DNA of 15,461 bases from CAYYJS01 sp964472315 (GCA_964472315.1 CAYYJS010000065.1:1-15461); one strand, 5' to 3'; positions 7,924-15,461 are shown, counted from the stretch's first letter. Notes: generated from the letters alone by a model not told the origin. Program-made: numbers and translations.

Positions 7924-8855
7924 ATGGGCGGAGTTTCTGGCGATGGTGGGACCGCTACGGGCTGCTTGTTCTGCTGGCGGTCAGCGCCGTGGCGGTCTCG
8001 GCGTTTCAGCCCCGGTTCCGGTCATGGTATACGGCGTTGAACCTGTTGTCGGCGAGCGCTCCGGTGGCCATCGCCGGCGCGGGCATGACGCTGGCCATCA
8101 CGGCGGGCGTGTTCGACCTGTCGGTGGGCGCGCTACTGGCGCTGGTCAGCGTGACGATCGGACTGACGATGCCGGCGCTCGGCGTGCCGGGCGCCGTTGC
8201 GGCGGGTTTGCTTGTCGGCGCTCTGGCCGGGTTGTTCAACGGCCTGATCGTGACGCGCCTGTGCATTCAGGCGTTTATCGCGACGCTGGGCACCATGCTG
8301 GTGTGGCGCGGGCTGGCGTTGTGGGTGAGCGACGGCAAGGACATCAACCTCGTGCATGAGCCGGCCGTCAAGGCGCTGTCGAACGGGTGGTGGTTGGCGG
8401 CGCTGGTGGCGATCGTGTACGGGGTGAGCGCGTGGATCCTCTACCGGATGCCGTTGGGGATGCGCGTGCGCGCGGTCGGTTCCAACGCGTCGTCTGCCTG
8501 GGCGTCCGGCGTGAACCCGGACGCGGTCATCCTGTTCGTTTTCGCATACGCCGGGTTGACGGCGGCGCTGGCGGCCGCGGTAACGACATCCCAACTGGCG
8601 ATCGGCGGGTGCAACCTGGGCGTGGCGTTCGAACTGGAGGCGATCACCGTGACGCTGCTCGGCGGGACCGCGCTGCGGGGCGGACTGGGACGCCTCGGCG
8701 GAACGCTGCTGGCAACCGCGCTGCTCGGCGTGATGCGAATCGCGCTCGATCTCGCCAACGTCAAGGACGAGTATCAGCGGCTGGCGATCGGCTTGTTTCT
8801 CATCGCCGCGCTTGCGCTGGACGGATTGCGCCGGAAACGGAGGACGGTCCGGTGA
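7920..8855 (+). CDS. CUT2-type sugar ABC transporter permease, first of a pair (RbsC family)
   Basis: A 311-residue inner-membrane protein starting inside the ATPase stop codon (ATGA), with GGAGG at 7908-7912. It is mostly hydrophobic helices and carries the RbsC-family signature MTLAITAGVFDLSVGA plus the loop region ELEAITVTLLGGTALRGG, equivalent to DAIAAVVIGGT in standard members. It is shorter than the partner permease and its loop deviates (TVTLLGG in place of AVVIGG, and GLGRLGG in place of the usual GxGTV). It most likely pairs with the permease at 8852-9874 as a heterodimer, since both lie between one ATPase and one binding-protein gene. The reading frame is open further upstream inside the ATPase gene, but the overlap start and ribosome-binding site favour 7920. 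Confidence 0.92.
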   Translation: MNGRSFWRWWDRYGLLVLLAVSAVAVSAFQPRFRSWYTALNLLSASAPVAIAGAGMTLAITAGVFDLSVGALLALVSVTIGLTMPALGVPGAVAAGLLVGALAGLFNGLIVTRLCIQAFIATLGTMLVWRGLALWVSDGKDINLVHEPAVKALSNGWWLAALVAIVYGVSAWILYRMPLGMRVRAVGSNASSAWASGVNPDAVILFVFAYAGLTAALAAAVTTSQLAIGGCNLGVAFELEAITVTLLGGTALRGGLGRLGGTLLATALLGVMRIALDLANVKDEYQRLAIGLFLIAALALDGLRRKRRTVR

Positions 8856-9874
8856 ACGGAAGAGCCTCTTCTCCATGGCTTCGGGTCGCCGCGGCGCTGG
8901 AATGGCGGGAACGGATGGTTTTCGTGGCGCTCGCGTTGTTGTTTGCCGCGGTGTCGGCGGCGAACCCGAGGTTCGCCTCGCCGGCGAACGTTCTGAGCAT
9001 TCTCGGCGACTCGTCCTACATCGGCATTGCGGCGATCGGGATGACGCTCTGCATCGTTTACGGCGCCTTTGACCTGTCGGTCGGAGCGTTGCTGGCGTTT
9101 CTTGGCGTGGTGGCGGTGAGCCTGGCGCCGCGGCTCCAGCCGGCGGTGGGCACGGCCGGCTTCCTGGCGGCGATCGTGGCGATCGGCGCGGCCTGCGGGC
9201 TTGCGAACGGCGTGCTGGTCGCGGGGTTTCGCATTCCCGCCTTCATCGCGACCCTGGGCATGATGTACGTATACCGCGGAGCGGCTTTCCTTGTCTCGAG
9301 CGGCAACGACCAACGGCTGGCGGACCCCTGGTTCCTCGCCCTGGCCAACCGCGAAGCGGCGGGCATCCCCGTGGTCTTCCTCATGTTCCTCGCGCTGGTC
9401 GCGGCCGGCACGTTCCTCCTGAACCGGCATCCGCTGGGCCGGCGCATCCAGGCGGTGGGCAATTCGCCCGCCGCCGCGCGCGCGGCGGGCATCCCGGTCC
9501 GGGGGACAACGCTGACGGTGTTCGCGCTCGTCGGTTTGTTCACGGCGATCGCGGCGGTGCTGCAGGCTTCGTTGTTGCGCGGCGCGCAGCCGGGGCGCGG
9601 CACGGAGTTCGAGCTCTACGTCATCGCCACCGTGGTGCTGGGCGGCACATCGCTGGCGGGTGGGAAGGGCAGCGTGATCAACACCGCCGCGGCCGCCATC
9701 CTGCTGGCCACGCTGCAGAGCGCGTTCTCTTTCCTGGCGGTCAGTTCCTACTTGCAAAGGGTCATTGTCGGTGGTGTTCTGTTGGCGGCGTTCTCGATGA
9801 ACTGCCTGCGCGGTAAGGTCGAGCAGTGGCGGATCAGGCGCGCAGGCCGGCGAAAGGAGTCAGGTCAGGCATGA
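8852..9874 (+). CDS. CUT2-type sugar ABC transporter permease, second of a pair (RbsC family)
   Basis: A 340-residue inner-membrane permease beginning with GTG at 8852, overlapping the previous stop (GTGA) and preceded by GGAGG at 8839-8843. Family marks are MTLCIVYGAFDLSVGA, the ATLGMMYVYRG helix and the loop ELYVIATVVLGGTSLAGGKGSV, which is closer to the standard RbsC pattern than in its partner. Both permeases start with the residues MNGR, but the rest differs enough that this is an old duplication or two separate lineages. With the neighbouring permease it would form the pore of transporter 2. The basic C-terminal tail (RIRRAGRRKESGQA) is predicted to be cytoplasmic. The stop overlaps the binding-protein start (ATGA). 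Confidence 0.92.
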   Translation: MNGRASSPWLRVAAALEWRERMVFVALALLFAAVSAANPRFASPANVLSILGDSSYIGIAAIGMTLCIVYGAFDLSVGALLAFLGVVAVSLAPRLQPAVGTAGFLAAIVAIGAACGLANGVLVAGFRIPAFIATLGMMYVYRGAAFLVSSGNDQRLADPWFLALANREAAGIPVVFLMFLALVAAGTFLLNRHPLGRRIQAVGNSPAAARAAGIPVRGTTLTVFALVGLFTAIAAVLQASLLRGAQPGRGTEFELYVIATVVLGGTSLAGGKGSVINTAAAAILLATLQSAFSFLAVSSYLQRVIVGGVLLAAFSMNCLRGKVEQWRIRRAGRRKESGQA

Positions 9875-10809
9875 AATACGCACACTGTTTGTTGGCTGTT
9901 GCGGCGATCGCCGCCGCGGGTTGCGGCGGACCGGGTTCCGCATCGAAACAGCGGACGATCGGGTTCTCCGTTTACGACATGAAGTACGAGTTCTTTCAGG
10001 CGATGGAAAAAGGCGTGCGCGAGCGGGCGAAGGAACTCGGCTACGGCTACCAGCGGCACGACCAGAAAAGCGACGAACTGCAGATGGTGTCCGGCTGCAG
10101 GAGCCTGGTCAACCAGGGCGTGGCTGCGCTGATCGTCAGTCCGATCAAGCCCGACGCGCTCGGCGCGGTGGTCGAGGCGGCGCACAAGGCCGGTCTGCCG
10201 GTGGTGATCAACGATATCGGCGGCGGCGGCACGCCGTACGACGCGATCGTCATCTCCGACAACTATGGCGGCGGCAAACTGGCCGGCGACCACGTCGTCG
10301 CCGGCCTCGGTCCCGGCAACGGCCGCAAGGTCGCCATCCTCAAGGTCGAGCCGTCGGCCACCTACGCGATCCGGCGCGGCGAAGGCTTTAAGGCCGTGGT
10401 CGTGGCCAACGGCTATGCGGTCGCCTCCGAACTGTCCGGCCACAGCCGAACCGAGGAAGGCTACGCCAAGATGAAGAACATCCTCGCCGCGGCGCCCGAC
10501 CTGGTCGCCGTGTTCTGCGAGAACGATCCCATGGCCGTCGGCGCCGCCCAGGCCGTGGCCGAGGCGGGCAAGACGGGCCGGGTCATGGTCATCGGCTTCA
10601 ACGCCGACGGGGTCGCGCTCCAGTCCATCAAGGCCGGCACGATGACGGCGACCGTCGCCCAGTTTCCCGAGCAGATGGGCCGGCTCAGCGCCGAGTTGGT
10701 CGACAAACTACTGAAGAAGCAACCGCTGAAGTTCGACGACGCGGAACGCCGCGAGATCTTCGCGCCGGTCAAACTCATCACCAAGGACAACTTGCCGCTA
10801 CAGCAGTAG
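9871..10809 (+). CDS. Sugar-binding lipoprotein of ABC transporter 2 (RbsB-like, periplasmic-binding type 1)
   Basis: A 312-residue substrate-binding protein. ATG 9871 overlaps the permease stop and follows AAAGGAG (9853-9859). The N-terminus is a short lipoprotein signal (MKYAHCLLAVAAIAAAGC) with C18 as the probable lipidated residue; the lipobox AAGC is acceptable but not ideal, as Ala replaces the usual Leu at -3. The mature part is a complete ribose-binding-type two-lobe fold: TIGFSVYDMKYEFFQAMEKG at the start, LIVSPIKPDALGAVV, the PVVINDIG strand, then FCENDPMAVGAAQAV and a closing KLITKDNLPLQ. Being separate and lipid-anchored, it contrasts with the fused binding domain of transporter 1. 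The aromatic and charged residues near the start (Y, K, Y, E, F, F) could help define the ligand, but I cannot name the sugar. Confidence 0.93.
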   Translation: MKYAHCLLAVAAIAAAGCGGPGSASKQRTIGFSVYDMKYEFFQAMEKGVRERAKELGYGYQRHDQKSDELQMVSGCRSLVNQGVAALIVSPIKPDALGAVVEAAHKAGLPVVINDIGGGGTPYDAIVISDNYGGGKLAGDHVVAGLGPGNGRKVAILKVEPSATYAIRRGEGFKAVVVANGYAVASELSGHSRTEEGYAKMKNILAAAPDLVAVFCENDPMAVGAAQAVAEAGKTGRVMVIGFNADGVALQSIKAGTMTATVAQFPEQMGRLSAELVDKLLKKQPLKFDDAERREIFAPVKLITKDNLPLQQ

Positions 10810-10810
10810 T

Positions 10811-10839
10811 GCGGCGGCATGCCGCGGAAAGAAGTTTTT
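10811..10839 (+). terminator. Possible weak terminator or attenuating hairpin
   Basis: GCGGC (10811-10815) can pair with GCCGC (10821-10825) around a five-base loop; an alternative pairing uses the perfect 12-bp palindrome GCGGCATGCCGC (10814-10825). Nine purine-rich bases then precede a run of five T (10835-10839). The spacer makes this a poor intrinsic terminator. It sits just after the binding-protein stop and just before the next start, so it may limit read-through or stabilise the upstream mRNA. Confidence 0.25.
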
Positions 10840-10840
10840 C

Positions 10841-12010
10841 GTGCAGCGTGAGACGATGACATCGCGCGAGCGCCTTCTCAAGGCGCTGGCTCACGAGGAA
10901 CCGGACCGGGTTCCCATCGATCTCGGCGGGAATCAAACCGGAATCCACAAGTCCGCGTACGGAGAATTGCTCCGTCACCTCGGGTTGAACGAGCCGATCG
11001 AAATCATGGACGCGGTTCAACAACTGGCGCGGCCCGGCGAGGCCGTGCTGGAGCGCTTCCACGTCGATACGCGCTATATCGCTGCCGGGGCGGCGGCGGA
11101 TTGGAAGGGGGGCATCGTCAAACGCGAGAGAGACGGTCGCTTGTGGCACGACTTGACCGACGAATTCGGCGTGACCTGGTCCATGCCGGAGGACAACCCA
11201 TGCTACATGGATATCAGTCACCACCCCCTGGCGGAGGCCACGGTTGACGATATTCGGTCCTATCCGTTTCCGAAGGGCGACGATCCCGGACGGTTCGCGG
11301 GCCTGCGCGAAAAGGCGCTGGCCATCCGCCGCGACACACCCTATGCCGTTGTCAGCGGCATCTCCGGCGTCGTCTACGAGATCTGCTGGTACATGCGCGG
11401 CCTGGAACAGTGGTTCTGCGACATGGCGACGCAGCCGGAGTTCTGCGAAGCCCTCCTCGACCGGACGAAGACGTTCTGGCTCGACTGGTTCCGCGCGTTC
11501 CTCGACGAGGTCGGCGATGTCGTGGATGTCATTATGATCGGTGACGACCTGGCGGGGCAGTCCGGGCCGCTGTTCAACCCCGACTTCTATCGCCGCATCG
11601 TCAAACCGCGCCAGCGGGAGGTGGCGCGCTACATCCGTTCCCGGTCGAAAGCCAGACTCTGGTACCACACGTGCGGCGGCTGCGCGCAGTATATCCCGGA
11701 TCTGATTGAAAACGGAGTCCAGATTCTGAATCCGGTGCAAATCAGCGCCAAGGGGATGGATCCGGCCGATCTCAAGGCGCGGTTCGGCGGAGACATCGTC
11801 TTCTGGGGCGGGGCGATCGATTCCCAGCACGTCCTGCCGTCGGCATCCCCGGCGAAGATACGGGACGACGTCCGGCGTCATCTCGAAATCTGGAAGCCCG
11901 GCGGCGGCTACGTCTTCAACAGCGTCCACAACATCCAGGGCGGCGTCCCGGCGGAGAACATCGTGGCGCTTTACGACGCGGCGTACGAATTCGGGTTCTA
12001 CATTCGGTAA
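10841..12010 (+). CDS. URO-D superfamily protein, methyltransferase-like (not HemE)
   Basis: A 389-residue cytoplasmic protein of the uroporphyrinogen-decarboxylase superfamily. The start RERLLKALAHEEPDRVPIDLGG is the family's usual N-terminus, and the protein ends with the family pattern VFNSVHNIQGGVPAENIVALYDAA. HemE hallmarks such as the MRQAGRYLPEY loop are absent. An H-T-C motif (H276, C278, with C281 close by) matches the zinc-binding HxC of corrinoid-dependent methyltransferases such as MtaA; at the position of their third ligand Cys this protein has H363 (VHNIQ). Methyl transfer is therefore an inference and the substrate is unknown. GTG 10841 is favoured by AAGAAG six bases upstream; ATG 10856 (MTSRER, five codons later) fits family length equally well. 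It ends 11 bp before the rhamnosidase gene, so co-expression is likely. Confidence 0.85.
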   Translation: MQRETMTSRERLLKALAHEEPDRVPIDLGGNQTGIHKSAYGELLRHLGLNEPIEIMDAVQQLARPGEAVLERFHVDTRYIAAGAAADWKGGIVKRERDGRLWHDLTDEFGVTWSMPEDNPCYMDISHHPLAEATVDDIRSYPFPKGDDPGRFAGLREKALAIRRDTPYAVVSGISGVVYEICWYMRGLEQWFCDMATQPEFCEALLDRTKTFWLDWFRAFLDEVGDVVDVIMIGDDLAGQSGPLFNPDFYRRIVKPRQREVARYIRSRSKARLWYHTCGGCAQYIPDLIENGVQILNPVQISAKGMDPADLKARFGGDIVFWGGAIDSQHVLPSASPAKIRDDVRRHLEIWKPGGGYVFNSVHNIQGGVPAENIVALYDAAYEFGFYIR

Positions 12011-12021
12011 GAGGAGTATCT

Positions 12022-15000
12022 ATGCGCAACAACGTTGGCCTCGTTTCGTTCGCGTGTCTGACCGTCTGCGGGTCCGCCCTGGCCATGACCCCGGCTTTGG
12101 CGGAGGACACCACACCGCCGGCAAACACGCCTGTTGCGATCGTCACACCCGCTACGACGACTCCAGCCAAGAGCGAGGGCACCTCGGTCCGCGGTCTTCT
12201 CTGCGAGGGCCGGACCGAGCCCGAAGGGATCGATATTGCGCAACCCCAGTTCAGTTGGCGCATCGACAGTATGGCCAGGGCGGTTTCCCAGAGCGCCTAT
12301 CAGATTCTCGTCGCCTCCAGCAAGGCCCTCCTCGATGCCGACAAGGGCGATGTCTGGGATTCCGGGCGGGTCACATCGGAGCGCTCCTTGCATATCGATT
12401 TCGGCGCTGGCGCCGCGTTTCGTTCGACGACACGGTATTACTGGAAGGTCAAGATCTGGGACGACAAGGGTGAGGCCACTCCATGGAGTCCGACGGCGAC
12501 CTTCCTGACCGGCAAGATGAACCAGAGCGATTGGGGCGGCGCCTGGATCGGCTCGTCGCTCACCGATCAACAGACCCTGTACTTCCGGAAGGAATTCACC
12601 CTCGACAAACCCCTGGCGCAGGCCGTCCTGAACATCTGCTATTTCGGGTTCGGTGAACTGTCGTGCAACGGCAGGCGAGTGACCGGCGAAACGATGGACC
12701 GTTTCGGCACGGTGAACAACGCGACCGATGTGGGTGGAAGAAATCTCTACAATACCGTGGACATCACCTCGCGCTTGCGCAACGGCCCGAATACCCTGGG
12801 TGTCATCCTGGCCACCGGTTATGCCAACGCTGGCACCACCTCCGGGGAGGCAGAAACCAACTTACGCTTTCCCCCCAAATTCATTCTGGACCTCGATCTC
12901 ACGTATGCCGATGGCACACGCATGACGGTGACAAGCGATGCCAGTTGGCGCTGGTCTACCGGCGAGATCGGTCCGACCGTGCCTTCCCGGCACGAAACGA
13001 TTGACAAGACCAAGAGCACGCCCGGATGGGACACACCGGGCTTCGACGACAAAGCCTGGCACGCGGCGGTTGATAAGGGCAGAACTCGTGTGGCCGGACC
13101 CATGACGGCGCGGACGGTCCGGCCGATTGTGGCTCGTCCGATCGCCGGGACCGACGACGATAACTACCGTACGAGCGGTTGGCCGATCATCACAGTCAGT
13201 GGTGGTACCGCGGGTCAGACGATCACCTGCCTCGTGAAACTGGGAGACTATTCACTGAATAAGAACAGGACCTACACCCTCGTCTGTAGTGGCAAACCCG
13301 TGGAGGTCTTCGAACCCCGATTCTGCTGGGGCGGAACCGACAGCGACCGGTTCGTTTGGGGTCCGCTGGGCGCCGCGACCGTCAATGTTCAAAGGGCCTC
13401 GGTTTGTTCCGACCTCATTCCCGCCGGTTCCTTTTCCTGTTCCGATCCCGATTTGAACTATCTCCATGATGTCTCCCGACGGACGCAGGCCAACTTTGTC
13501 GTCGACCTTCCCATGGACACGACGGAGGAGTACCGGTTCTGGCAGGAGGACCAGCAGAACATGCAGGAGACGTCGTCCTACCTGTTCCAGTCCATGGCGC
13601 TCTATCGCGAGACGTTGGAGGCGGTTATGCGCAACAACACATGCTGCCTCGGCAACATGCTTGGGTCAAGGGCGGGCAGGAGCATCGGCGTTGTCGCAGG
13701 TTGTACCTTGTGGTGGAACAACATCACTTGGATGCCGTTCATGCTGCACCAGTATTATGCTGACCAGCGCAGCGTTGCATCCTCCTACCCGGTCGTAAAG
13801 GCCAATGTGGATGCCATGATCCGCATCGAAGATGCCAACCATGTCCAAATTTGCAGAGAAGGTTGGGGCGATCACCTCAGTCCCGACCATTGCAGCAAGA
13901 GTTACATCGGTGCAATGGGATACTACGAATACATCCGGCAGGCCGGTGCCCTGGCGTCGGTCTTGGGCAAGACGGAGGATGCGATCCAGTATGCCACCAA
14001 GGCCGCCCAGGTGCGCGACGCGATCAACCGGCGGTATTTTGACCCGGCCACGGGCATTTACGACGGCACATTGCGGCAGAGCGCCCAGGCGCTGGCGTTG
14101 GGCATGGACCTGGTTCCTGCCGACAAGAAGCAACTGGCCTACGACAGACTGATTGAAGCGATAAGGGCCAAGAAATATCATCCAACCACGGGGTTTGTCT
14201 CCAACGGCTATCTGCTCAAGGTGCTCATGGATCAGGGGGCTGAGGATGTGTTGTACACCATGGCAAAACGCAAGTCGGGGCTCTCATGGTTCAGGTGCGC
14301 CGGTTCGCTTCACCGATTGACCGGCATGTATGGCGAGGGTTGGAATTCGGCCGGGGCCAAGTTCATGCCCTCTCTGGGCGGCAGCATCGCGTTGTTCTTC
14401 TACCGGGGACTGGCCGGCATCAGGAGCGACTTTTCCACGCCCGGATTCAAGAAGTTTGAAATCCGGCCGCTGGTCAACGTGCCCCTCACGCAGGTCCGAT
14501 GCAGTTACGATTCGCCCTATGGCTTGATCCGCAGTGACTGGAGCCGGCCGGCGGTTGACAGCACCGATCTGACCATGGATGTCGTCATTCCCGCCAACAC
14601 GTCGGCGATCGTGTCGGTACCCACGACCAATTCCGACAGCGTACAAGAAGGCGGCAAGCCGGCGAAGGGCGCCACGGGAGTGACCTTTTTGGGCCACGAG
14701 AACGGCCGCGCGCGTTTCGAGGTCCGCTCGGGAACATACCGCTTCCAGACCGCCTCGTGCCCAAAACCACCACCGTCTGAGGTCGCGATCACTCCCGGCG
14801 ATGCGACCTTGCGAACCACCTGCGACAATGCGCACGAAGTCTATTTTAATGGCGTCAAAGTGGGAGCGTCACAATCCTGGAATTCCGCCCTGCAATCCAA
14901 GGTGACGTTCAAAGAAGGGAAGAATGTGATCGCGATCAAAGGGATTGATGGGGGGGGCGTGGGGGCGGTACTTGCCGAATGCGAAGCCCGGGGGGCTTTC

Positions 15001-15279
15001 ATCGTTTCTGACGAAACCTGGAAAGTCAGTAATACACTCACGGACCATTGGATGGCCATTGATTTCGATGACAGTCAATGGCAGGCGGCCTCCGTGTACG
15101 CATACCGTGGTGAGGGGCCATGGGGGGATAAGGTGGCTGGTTTTACCGGATATCGTCCGAGTGCCTGGATCTGGACCAAACAGTTCGAAACCGACGATGT
15201 GGTCTACCTGCGTAAAACCATTATCTGCAAACGCTCCGATGCTGCCATCAAGGCGACTAGTGATGATGGCCAGAAATGA
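12022..15279 (+). CDS. Exported GH78-family alpha-L-rhamnosidase-like protein with divergent active site
   Basis: A 1085-residue protein with GAGGAG at 12011-12016. Signal peptide 1-27 (ends ALA), then a Thr/Pro-rich linker to about 55. Domains: fibronectin-like GH78 N-terminal domain (about 56-170, LLCEGRTEPEGIDIAQPQFSW), rhamnosidase beta-sandwich (about 180-345, LYFRKEF, FGELSCNGRRV), further beta domain, (alpha/alpha)6 catalytic domain (about 475-800, ending SLGGSIALFFYRGLAGIR), the usual C-terminal beta domain, and an added sugar-binding-like sandwich (about 915-1050). GH78 enzymes cleave terminal L-rhamnose. Here the usual DCPxRERxGWxGD motif is replaced by D499-TTEEYRFWQE-D510, one residue shorter, and the region that normally reads like TTLWE is LSWFR (754-758). 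Activity is therefore uncertain. The end stops abruptly in what looks like the start of another repeat. Confidence 0.85.
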   Translation: MRNNVGLVSFACLTVCGSALAMTPALAEDTTPPANTPVAIVTPATTTPAKSEGTSVRGLLCEGRTEPEGIDIAQPQFSWRIDSMARAVSQSAYQILVASSKALLDADKGDVWDSGRVTSERSLHIDFGAGAAFRSTTRYYWKVKIWDDKGEATPWSPTATFLTGKMNQSDWGGAWIGSSLTDQQTLYFRKEFTLDKPLAQAVLNICYFGFGELSCNGRRVTGETMDRFGTVNNATDVGGRNLYNTVDITSRLRNGPNTLGVILATGYANAGTTSGEAETNLRFPPKFILDLDLTYADGTRMTVTSDASWRWSTGEIGPTVPSRHETIDKTKSTPGWDTPGFDDKAWHAAVDKGRTRVAGPMTARTVRPIVARPIAGTDDDNYRTSGWPIITVSGGTAGQTITCLVKLGDYSLNKNRTYTLVCSGKPVEVFEPRFCWGGTDSDRFVWGPLGAATVNVQRASVCSDLIPAGSFSCSDPDLNYLHDVSRRTQANFVVDLPMDTTEEYRFWQEDQQNMQETSSYLFQSMALYRETLEAVMRNNTCCLGNMLGSRAGRSIGVVAGCTLWWNNITWMPFMLHQYYADQRSVASSYPVVKANVDAMIRIEDANHVQICREGWGDHLSPDHCSKSYIGAMGYYEYIRQAGALASVLGKTEDAIQYATKAAQVRDAINRRYFDPATGIYDGTLRQSAQALALGMDLVPADKKQLAYDRLIEAIRAKKYHPTTGFVSNGYLLKVLMDQGAEDVLYTMAKRKSGLSWFRCAGSLHRLTGMYGEGWNSAGAKFMPSLGGSIALFFYRGLAGIRSDFSTPGFKKFEIRPLVNVPLTQVRCSYDSPYGLIRSDWSRPAVDSTDLTMDVVIPANTSAIVSVPTTNSDSVQEGGKPAKGATGVTFLGHENGRARFEVRSGTYRFQTASCPKPPPSEVAITPGDATLRTTCDNAHEVYFNGVKVGASQSWNSALQSKVTFKEGKNVIAIKGIDGGGVGAVLAECEARGAFIVSDETWKVSNTLTDHWMAIDFDDSQWQAASVYAYRGEGPWGDKVAGFTGYRPSAWIWTKQFETDDVVYLRKTIICKRSDAAIKATSDDGQK
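14950..14957 (+). repeat. Run of eight G inside the rhamnosidase gene
   Basis: A homopolymer of eight G codes for Gly-Gly near residue 977 of the GH78-like protein. Family-like sequence continues in the same frame on both sides (GKNVIAIKG before, SDETWKVS after), so the frame as given is right. Such a tract is prone to slippage and to sequencing error. Confidence 0.7.
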
Positions 15280-15316
15280 AACCGGAGCGCGTCGTCCATA
15301 ACGAAGGGATCCAATC

Positions 15317-15461
15317 ATGCCCGTACCTGCCATTCTGCTGTCCTTCGGACTGTCCACCATGCTCCTGATCGCGGTCGAGGCGCCCACTCACCTGCGCTGC
15401 GAATTCCTGGAGAACCCGCTGGGCATGGACTGCCTGGCGCCGCGATTGTCGTGGTGGCTGA
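15317..15461 (+). CDS. Second GH78-type alpha-L-rhamnosidase, N-terminal fragment (cut by window end)
   Basis: ATG 15317 follows GAAGGGA (15303-15309) at a good distance and opens a frame that runs off the window after 48 codons. Residues 1-20 look like a signal peptide (PAILLSFGLSTMLLIAVEA). The next stretch, LRCEFLENPLGMDCLAPRLSW, is the typical opening of the GH78 N-terminal domain (the family often reads LRCEYLxNPLGID...PRLSWxL) and is equivalent to LLCEGRTEPEGIDIAQPQFSW in the gene just upstream. It is closer to the family consensus than that neighbour, so it may be the more conventional enzyme. The catalytic region is outside the window. The 37-bp spacing suggests the same transcript. 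Confidence 0.8.
   Translation, partial: MPVPAILLSFGLSTMLLIAVEAPTHLRCEFLENPLGMDCLAPRLSWWL

Noticed and set aside
10841..12010. Reading the URO-D protein as the heme enzyme HemE
   Set aside because: The HemE N-terminal arginine loop motif is missing, the HxC metal motif is present, and no heme genes are nearby.
1..15461. tRNA, rRNA, CRISPR array, insertion sequence, phage genes
   Set aside because: No repeat-spacer pattern, transposase, integrase or structural RNA sequence was found; gene density leaves little room for them.

Overview
The window is a high-GC stretch with every convincing gene on the + strand. The genes are packed, often with 4-nt start/stop overlaps, and form a carbohydrate-uptake and glycan-degradation locus. 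It resembles a polysaccharide utilisation locus built on ABC importers; no SusC/SusD pair is present. The secreted glycosidase-like protein that opens with a WHLVGPF beta-sandwich, the clustered divergent alpha-L-rhamnosidases and the URO-D-superfamily methyltransferase-like protein suggest the PVC group (Lentisphaerae, Kiritimatiellae, Planctomycetes) or a similar lineage such as Hydrogenedentes or Armatimonadetes. That placement is inferred from gene style. No marker gene is present.

Layout. Positions 1-110 are upstream DNA with a 19-bp near-palindrome (49-67) that looks like a repressor operator. A possible 39-codon leader ORF (111-230) overlaps the first transporter gene. Transporter 1 is a two-domain CUT2-type (RbsA-like) ATPase (227-1750) plus a single polypeptide that fuses an RbsC-like permease to an RbsB-like sugar-binding domain through an extra membrane helix (1747-3684). 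Two bases later comes an 868-residue exported protein of unknown specificity, with an N-terminal beta-sandwich and a C-terminal (alpha/alpha)6-type glycosidase-like region (3687-6293). After a 106-bp gap comes transporter 2, in the conventional arrangement: ATPase (6400-7923), two different permeases (7920-8855 and 8852-9874) and a lipoprotein binding protein (9871-10809). A short gap with a hairpin leads to a URO-D-superfamily protein (10841-12010), a large exported GH78-type rhamnosidase with divergent catalytic motifs (12022-15279), and the start of a second GH78-type rhamnosidase cut by the window edge (15317-end).

How the parts may work together (inference): the exported GH78 and glycosidase-like proteins release L-rhamnose or rhamnose-containing fragments outside the cytoplasm. 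The two CUT2 importers bring different monosaccharides, or the same sugar at different affinities, into the cytoplasm. The URO-D-like protein may act on a methyl group, for instance from an O-methylated sugar, but no corrinoid partner is in view. No rhamnose isomerase, kinase, aldolase or transcription factor lies inside the window, so the substrate is not fixed by context. No tRNA, rRNA, CRISPR array or transposase was seen.
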